Shown: positions 5,405 through 9,058 of the stretch, one piece after another | How the letters are laid out: each line of letters starts with the position of its first letter | Position numbering within the stretch: position 1 is the first letter of the stretch | Origin: Flavobacterium sp. | GTDB lineage: Bacteria; Bacteroidota; Bacteroidia; Flavobacteriales; Flavobacteriaceae | NCBI GenBank assembly: GCA_024642295.1 | Contig: JAHEBK010000015.1 | Span: 1 to 9,058 of the forward strand | Direction: 5' to 3' | DNA length: 9,058 nucleotides | Program-made: the position numbers and the translations under genes | Notes under the pieces: generated by a model | What the model saw: only the letters and a program-made list of their open reading frames with translations | Databases searched by the model: none | Told to the model about the DNA's origin: nothing

Positions 5405-8400
5405 ATGAACACACCCATCAAGCATAAAGAATATAAGTTTTCTTCTATGGCAATAGACAACAAAATGACGATCTATGTCATCATGGCATTGTTCTTTGTA
5501 TTAGGTATTTCTGCCTATTATTCGATGCCAAGAGAAGATTTCCCAGAGATTAAAGAAACTAAAATCTATATCAGCACTGTCTATCCAGGAAATACCGCTG
5601 AAGATATTGAGCGATTAATCATTGACCCTTTAGAAGAAGACATTAAAAATGTAAGCAACGTTGTTAAAGTAACTTCAACTTCACAAGAAGATTACGGAAT
5701 CATCACTGTTGAATTTGACGAGAAAATTGCCGTTGAAGATGCCAAACAAAAAGTAAAAGACAAGGTTGATGCCAAAAAATCAAATGAAGACTGGCCTACT
5801 TTTAATGGTGTAAAAGTCGAACCTAATGTATTTGACTTAAACCTTTCTGAGGAAATCCCCATCTTAAACATCAATCTTTCTGGTGATTACCCAATTGAAA
5901 AATTAAAAGAATTTGGCGAATACTTGAAAGACGAGATTGAAGGACTCTCAGAAATTAAACAGGTAGACATTCGTGGTGCTCAAGAAAAAGAAATCGAAAT
6001 TGCAGTTGATATTTTCAAAATGTCAGCTTCAAAAGTGAGTTTTGATGATGTAATCAATGCTGTTCGAAATGGAAACGTTACCATGTCAGCTGGAAATATT
6101 ATTTCTAGTGGACAACGAAGAACTATCAGTATCAAAGGGGAAATAGACAAGCCAACCGACTTAGAAAATTTTGTTGTTAAAAATGAAAAAGGTCCTGTTT
6201 ATCTTAAAGATGTTGCTGAAATCAGTTTTAAAAATGTAGACAAGACCACTTATGCTAGGGAATTTGGCAAAAGTGTGGTAATGCTTGATGTAAAAAAACG
6301 AGCAGGAAAAAACATGATTGAGGCCGCCGAGAAAATCAAAATGATTATTGCTGATTCTCAAGAAAATTATTTACCAAGAGATTTAAATGTCACGTTATCT
6401 AATGATTCGTCATCTAAAACCTTAAACCAAGTCGATGACTTGGTAAATAATATCATTTTTGGTATTATCTTAGTTGTGGGCGTATTGATGTTTTTCCTTG
6501 GTTTTAGGAACGCCCTTTTCGTAGGTTTTGCTATCCCGATGTCCATGTTCTTGTCTTTTATGATTTTGAATGCCTTAGGTTATACGATGAATACAATGAT
6601 ACTCTTTGGTCTCATCATGGGATTAGGAATGCTTGTTGACAACGGGATTGTAGTCGTTGAAAATGTATACCGACTCATGGAAGACGAAGGGATGAATCGT
6701 TTAGAAGCTGCCAAAGTAGGTATTGGTGAAATTGCACTTCCTATCATTGTGTCAACCCTTACAACTGTTGCTGCTTTTGTGCCACTTGGGTTATGGCCTG
6801 GCGTTATGGGACAATTTATGATCTATTTCCCTATTACCCTATCGGTAGTTCTAGGTTCCTCATTATTTGTGGCAATCTTTTTCAACTCTGTTTTGGTTTC
6901 CCAATTCATGGATATTAAAGACAAAGTTTTGACCAAAAAACAATTGATTCGATTAAGTGTTATTTTAGGTGGTTTTGGAATATTAATTCTCCTTTTTGGA
7001 GGTGCTGTTCGCGGATTAGGTTCATTAATGATTTTTACGGCGGCCATGTTTTGGTTGTACAAATATGTCATCAAGGATATTACGGTAAAATTCCAACAAA
7101 AAACACTAACGAAATTAGAAAACGGATATGAAAACTGGTTAAAATTCTTTTTATCTGGTAAAAAACCATATATCGTTGTCATTGGGATGTTCATCCTGTT
7201 TTTTACGGTACTTATTACTTATTTTGGATGGAGTGTTGGTAGTGGACGTACTAAAGTGGAATTTTTCCCTGACAACAAACCCAATCAAATTATTGTTTAC
7301 ATCGAATATCCTCAAGGAACAGATATCGAAAAAACAAATAAACTGACTAAAGATATTGAGAAAAGAGTATACGCTGTTTTGGATTCAAAAGAATATATCA
7401 ATGAGGCTGACAGCACTAATTACTTAGTAGAATCAGCCGTGTCACAAGTGGGTGAAGGTGCTGGAAATCCACAGACCGATGGTGGATCCACAGCCGAGAT
7501 GCCTCATAAAGGAAAAATCACCGTTTCGATGCGAGAATATAAATTCCGTGACGGAAGAGATTCGGAGCAAATGCGTCAAAAAGTTCAAGAAGCATTAAAA
7601 GACATATACCCTGGAGTTTCTATTTCTGTTGAAAAAGATGCTGCTGGACCACCCGCGGGTTATCCGATAAATATTGAGATTAAAGGAAATGATTATACCG
7701 AATTGATTGTCACTGCTGAGAAGATGAAAGATTTCTTGAATAGCAGAAATATTCCAGGTATTGACGAGTTAAAAGTTGATGTCAACAAGGGGAAACCTGC
7801 AATGAAAGTAGTCGTTGATAGAGAAAAAGCTGGAGAAATGGGTGTGTCTGCAGGACAAGTTGGAAATCAATTAAGACGTTCTGTTTTTGGTGAAAAAGCG
7901 GGAGTTTACAAACTAGATGGTGAAGACTACGATATCAATGTTCGTTTTAATGATGAAAACAGATACAATCAAAGTACATTGTTCAATCAGAATATCACTT
8001 TTAGAGATATGGCTTCTGGGCAAATTAAGGAAATACCTTTATCAACAGTAGCTTCTCAAAAAAATAGCTCTTCTTTCAGTGCTATCAAACACAGAGACCT
8101 AAATCGCGTCGTAGTTTTGTATTCTGCCTTATCACCTGGATTTACTGATGCCGGAGCGGTAGTAAGTCAAATTCAAGCAGAAATGGCTGATTTTGATGCG
8201 CCAAAAACCGTAAAATTTGATTTTACAGGACAAATTGAGGAACAAAACAAACAGATGGCTTTCTTAATGGGAGCATTAATAACAGGACTAGGACTGATTA
8301 TGCTGATTTTAGTGTTCCAGTTTAACTCCATCTCTAAACCTGCTATCATTATGGTGGCTGTATTTTTGAGTTTTATTGGTGTGTTCTTAGGATTAATGGT

Positions 8401-8875
8401 TACGGGATGGCCTTTTGTAATTATGATGACCATGATGGGAATTATCTCTCTCGCGGGAATTGTGGTAAATAATGGCGTTGTACTTCTGGATTACACTGAA
8501 CTATTATTAAGTCGTAAAAAAGAGGAATTGAATGTTCCGCAAGATACAATTTTACCAAAAGAACTCATTTTTGAAGCAATAGTAACTGGAGGGAAAGCTA
8601 GGTTAAGACCAGTACTATTGACAGCAATTACAACAGTTTTAGGTTTGATTCCGCTTGCTATAGGTTTTAATATTGATTTCTTCTCTTTGTTTAGTGAATT
8701 TGATCCAAAGATTTATATTGGTGGTGACAATGTAATCTTCTGGGGACCATTGGCTTGGACTGTAATATTTGGCTTGGTATTTGCAACCTTCCTAACACTG
8801 ATTGTTGTTCCAGTACTGTATTATATAGTGGAACGATTTAAATTTTGGAAACACAACAAAAAGATCAGTTTATAA
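5405..8875 (+). CDS. RND-superfamily efflux permease (AcrB/HAE-like, enlarged)
   Basis: At 1156 residues this is the inner-membrane, proton-driven pump, about 100 residues longer than AcrB. TM1 covers about 21-40, followed by a large periplasmic porter domain, TM2-TM6 (about 350-498), TM7 (about 588-608), a second periplasmic domain, and TM8-TM12 (about 951-1145). Two further hydrophobic segments at about 514-533 and 538-556 sit between TM6 and TM7, and a loop of about 30 residues (1089-1118) enlarges the TM11-TM12 connection. TM4 reads GMLVDNGIVVVENV: D412 matches AcrB D407, but the D408 position is N413. In TM10 the K940 position aligns with N1022, while R1068 in TM11 keeps the R971 equivalent. 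The metal-exporter (CusA/CzcA) signature is not evident, so organic or amphiphilic substrates are likelier; the actual substrate is unknown. The gene is intact, last in the operon, and followed by terminators. Confidence 0.95.
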   Translation: MNTPIKHKEYKFSSMAIDNKMTIYVIMALFFVLGISAYYSMPREDFPEIKETKIYISTVYPGNTAEDIERLIIDPLEEDIKNVSNVVKVTSTSQEDYGIITVEFDEKIAVEDAKQKVKDKVDAKKSNEDWPTFNGVKVEPNVFDLNLSEEIPILNINLSGDYPIEKLKEFGEYLKDEIEGLSEIKQVDIRGAQEKEIEIAVDIFKMSASKVSFDDVINAVRNGNVTMSAGNIISSGQRRTISIKGEIDKPTDLENFVVKNEKGPVYLKDVAEISFKNVDKTTYAREFGKSVVMLDVKKRAGKNMIEAAEKIKMIIADSQENYLPRDLNVTLSNDSSSKTLNQVDDLVNNIIFGIILVVGVLMFFLGFRNALFVGFAIPMSMFLSFMILNALGYTMNTMILFGLIMGLGMLVDNGIVVVENVYRLMEDEGMNRLEAAKVGIGEIALPIIVSTLTTVAAFVPLGLWPGVMGQFMIYFPITLSVVLGSSLFVAIFFNSVLVSQFMDIKDKVLTKKQLIRLSVILGGFGILILLFGGAVRGLGSLMIFTAAMFWLYKYVIKDITVKFQQKTLTKLENGYENWLKFFLSGKKPYIVVIGMFILFFTVLITYFGWSVGSGRTKVEFFPDNKPNQIIVYIEYPQGTDIEKTNKLTKDIEKRVYAVLDSKEYINEADSTNYLVESAVSQVGEGAGNPQTDGGSTAEMPHKGKITVSMREYKFRDGRDSEQMRQKVQEALKDIYPGVSISVEKDAAGPPAGYPINIEIKGNDYTELIVTAEKMKDFLNSRNIPGIDELKVDVNKGKPAMKVVVDREKAGEMGVSAGQVGNQLRRSVFGEKAGVYKLDGEDYDINVRFNDENRYNQSTLFNQNITFRDMASGQIKEIPLSTVASQKNSSSFSAIKHRDLNRVVVLYSALSPGFTDAGAVVSQIQAEMADFDAPKTVKFDFTGQIEEQNKQMAFLMGALITGLGLIMLILVFQFNSISKPAIIMVAVFLSFIGVFLGLMVTGWPFVIMMTMMGIISLAGIVVNNGVVLLDYTELLLSRKKEELNVPQDTILPKELIFEAIVTGGKARLRPVLLTAITTVLGLIPLAIGFNIDFFSLFSEFDPKIYIGGDNVIFWGPLAWTVIFGLVFATFLTLIVVPVLYYIVERFKFWKHNKKISL

Positions 8876-8889
8876 CGATAATATTTTTT

Positions 8890-8937
8890 AAATTAAAAAG
8901 ACTGTCTGGAATTTTATTCAGGCAGTCTTTTTAATTT
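8890..8937 (+). terminator. Intrinsic terminator of the efflux operon
   Basis: A 19-bp stem forms between 8890-8908 and 8919-8937 around a 10-base loop. The core is AGACTGTCTG paired with CAGGCAGTCT, flanked by A- and T-tracts that supply the terminal U-run. The only non-Watson-Crick pair is T8905 with G8922, a stable U-G in the plus transcript but an A-C mismatch in the minus one, which favours plus-strand use. It begins 15 bp after the permease stop. Confidence 0.88.
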
Positions 8938-8969
8938 TAAAACTGTTTTATTGATTTTTTTCCATAAAA

Positions 8970-9008
8970 AAAGAAGCCGTCTCAATACCAACTTGAGGCG
9001 GTTTTTTT
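8970..9008 (+). terminator. Second tandem intrinsic terminator
   Basis: CCGTCTCAA (8977-8985) pairs with TTGAGGCGG (8993-9001) around a 7-base loop and is followed by seven Ts (9002-9008), which can pair further with the upstream A-rich stretch from 8970. The non-canonical pairs are wobble only when read on the plus strand (T8980-G8998, G8976-T9002), so it should work in the same direction as the first terminator. No gene is visible between the two, so a back-up terminator is the simplest reading. Confidence 0.8.
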
Positions 9009-9058
9009 ATACAGTATAAATTTTGGATTGTTTTATAAAAATCTCAAGACAACCTAAA

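Noticed and set aside
6626..6667. Heavy-metal (CusA/CzcA) exporter assignment from the single Asp in TM4
   Set aside because: The surrounding motif, DNGIVVVENV, differs from the metal-exporter form and no metal-binding partner genes or His-rich segments are present.
6823..7194. 123-codon minus-strand open frame inside the permease gene, and similar ones at 4761-5072 and 8173-8433
   Set aside because: These are antisense shadows of clear RND and adaptor coding sequence, with no family motifs of their own.
5405..8875. Fusion or frameshift as the cause of the long permease
   Set aside because: The frame is continuous, all canonical RND segments occur in order, and the extra length is confined to discrete hydrophobic and loop insertions.
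9009..9058. Start of another gene or promoter at the right edge
   Set aside because: Only 50 AT-rich bases remain, with no convincing TAnnTTTG, ATG-initiated frame or structure.

Overview
The window looks like chromosomal DNA from a flavobacterium (Bacteroidota, probably Flavobacterium or a close relative). It is AT-rich throughout, starts are preceded by A/T-rich leaders with little Shine-Dalgarno character, and both putative promoters resemble the Bacteroidota TTTG / TAnnTTTG pattern. The proteins (TetR-OEP-MFP-RND efflux set, cytosolic YceI protein, short-chain polyprenyl synthase) read as flavobacterial. This is judgement from sequence; no search was run.

Left arm, minus strand (1-1538): a trans-isoprenyl diphosphate synthase, probably making GGPP or another short-chain prenyl diphosphate, is followed 35 bp downstream by a small unrecognised multi-pass membrane protein that runs off the window. 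The two are probably co-transcribed. Centre (1539-1723): a 185-bp divergent control region. On the minus side a TTTG-N19-TAAATTAG promoter candidate carries an 18-bp inverted repeat in its spacer. On the plus side a perfect TAnnTTTG -7 element is overlapped by a second, imperfect inverted repeat.

Right arm, plus strand (1724-8875): a tight five-gene operon of YceI-family protein, TetR regulator, TolC-like outer membrane factor, lipid-anchored membrane fusion protein and RND permease. Gaps are 22 bp, a 4-bp ATGA overlap, 26 bp and 7 bp. The last three form a complete tripartite pump from inner membrane to outside, and the TetR protein is the likely local repressor. Two tandem intrinsic terminators (8890-9008) close the operon, and nothing coding is visible after them.

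Most of this is an ordinary efflux locus. The points worth a second look are the divergent control region that may tie prenyl diphosphate synthesis to the pump, a potentially isoprenoid-binding YceI protein as first gene of the pump operon, and an enlarged RND permease with two extra predicted membrane helices and an altered proton-relay set. I see no mobile element, CRISPR array, tRNA or rRNA.
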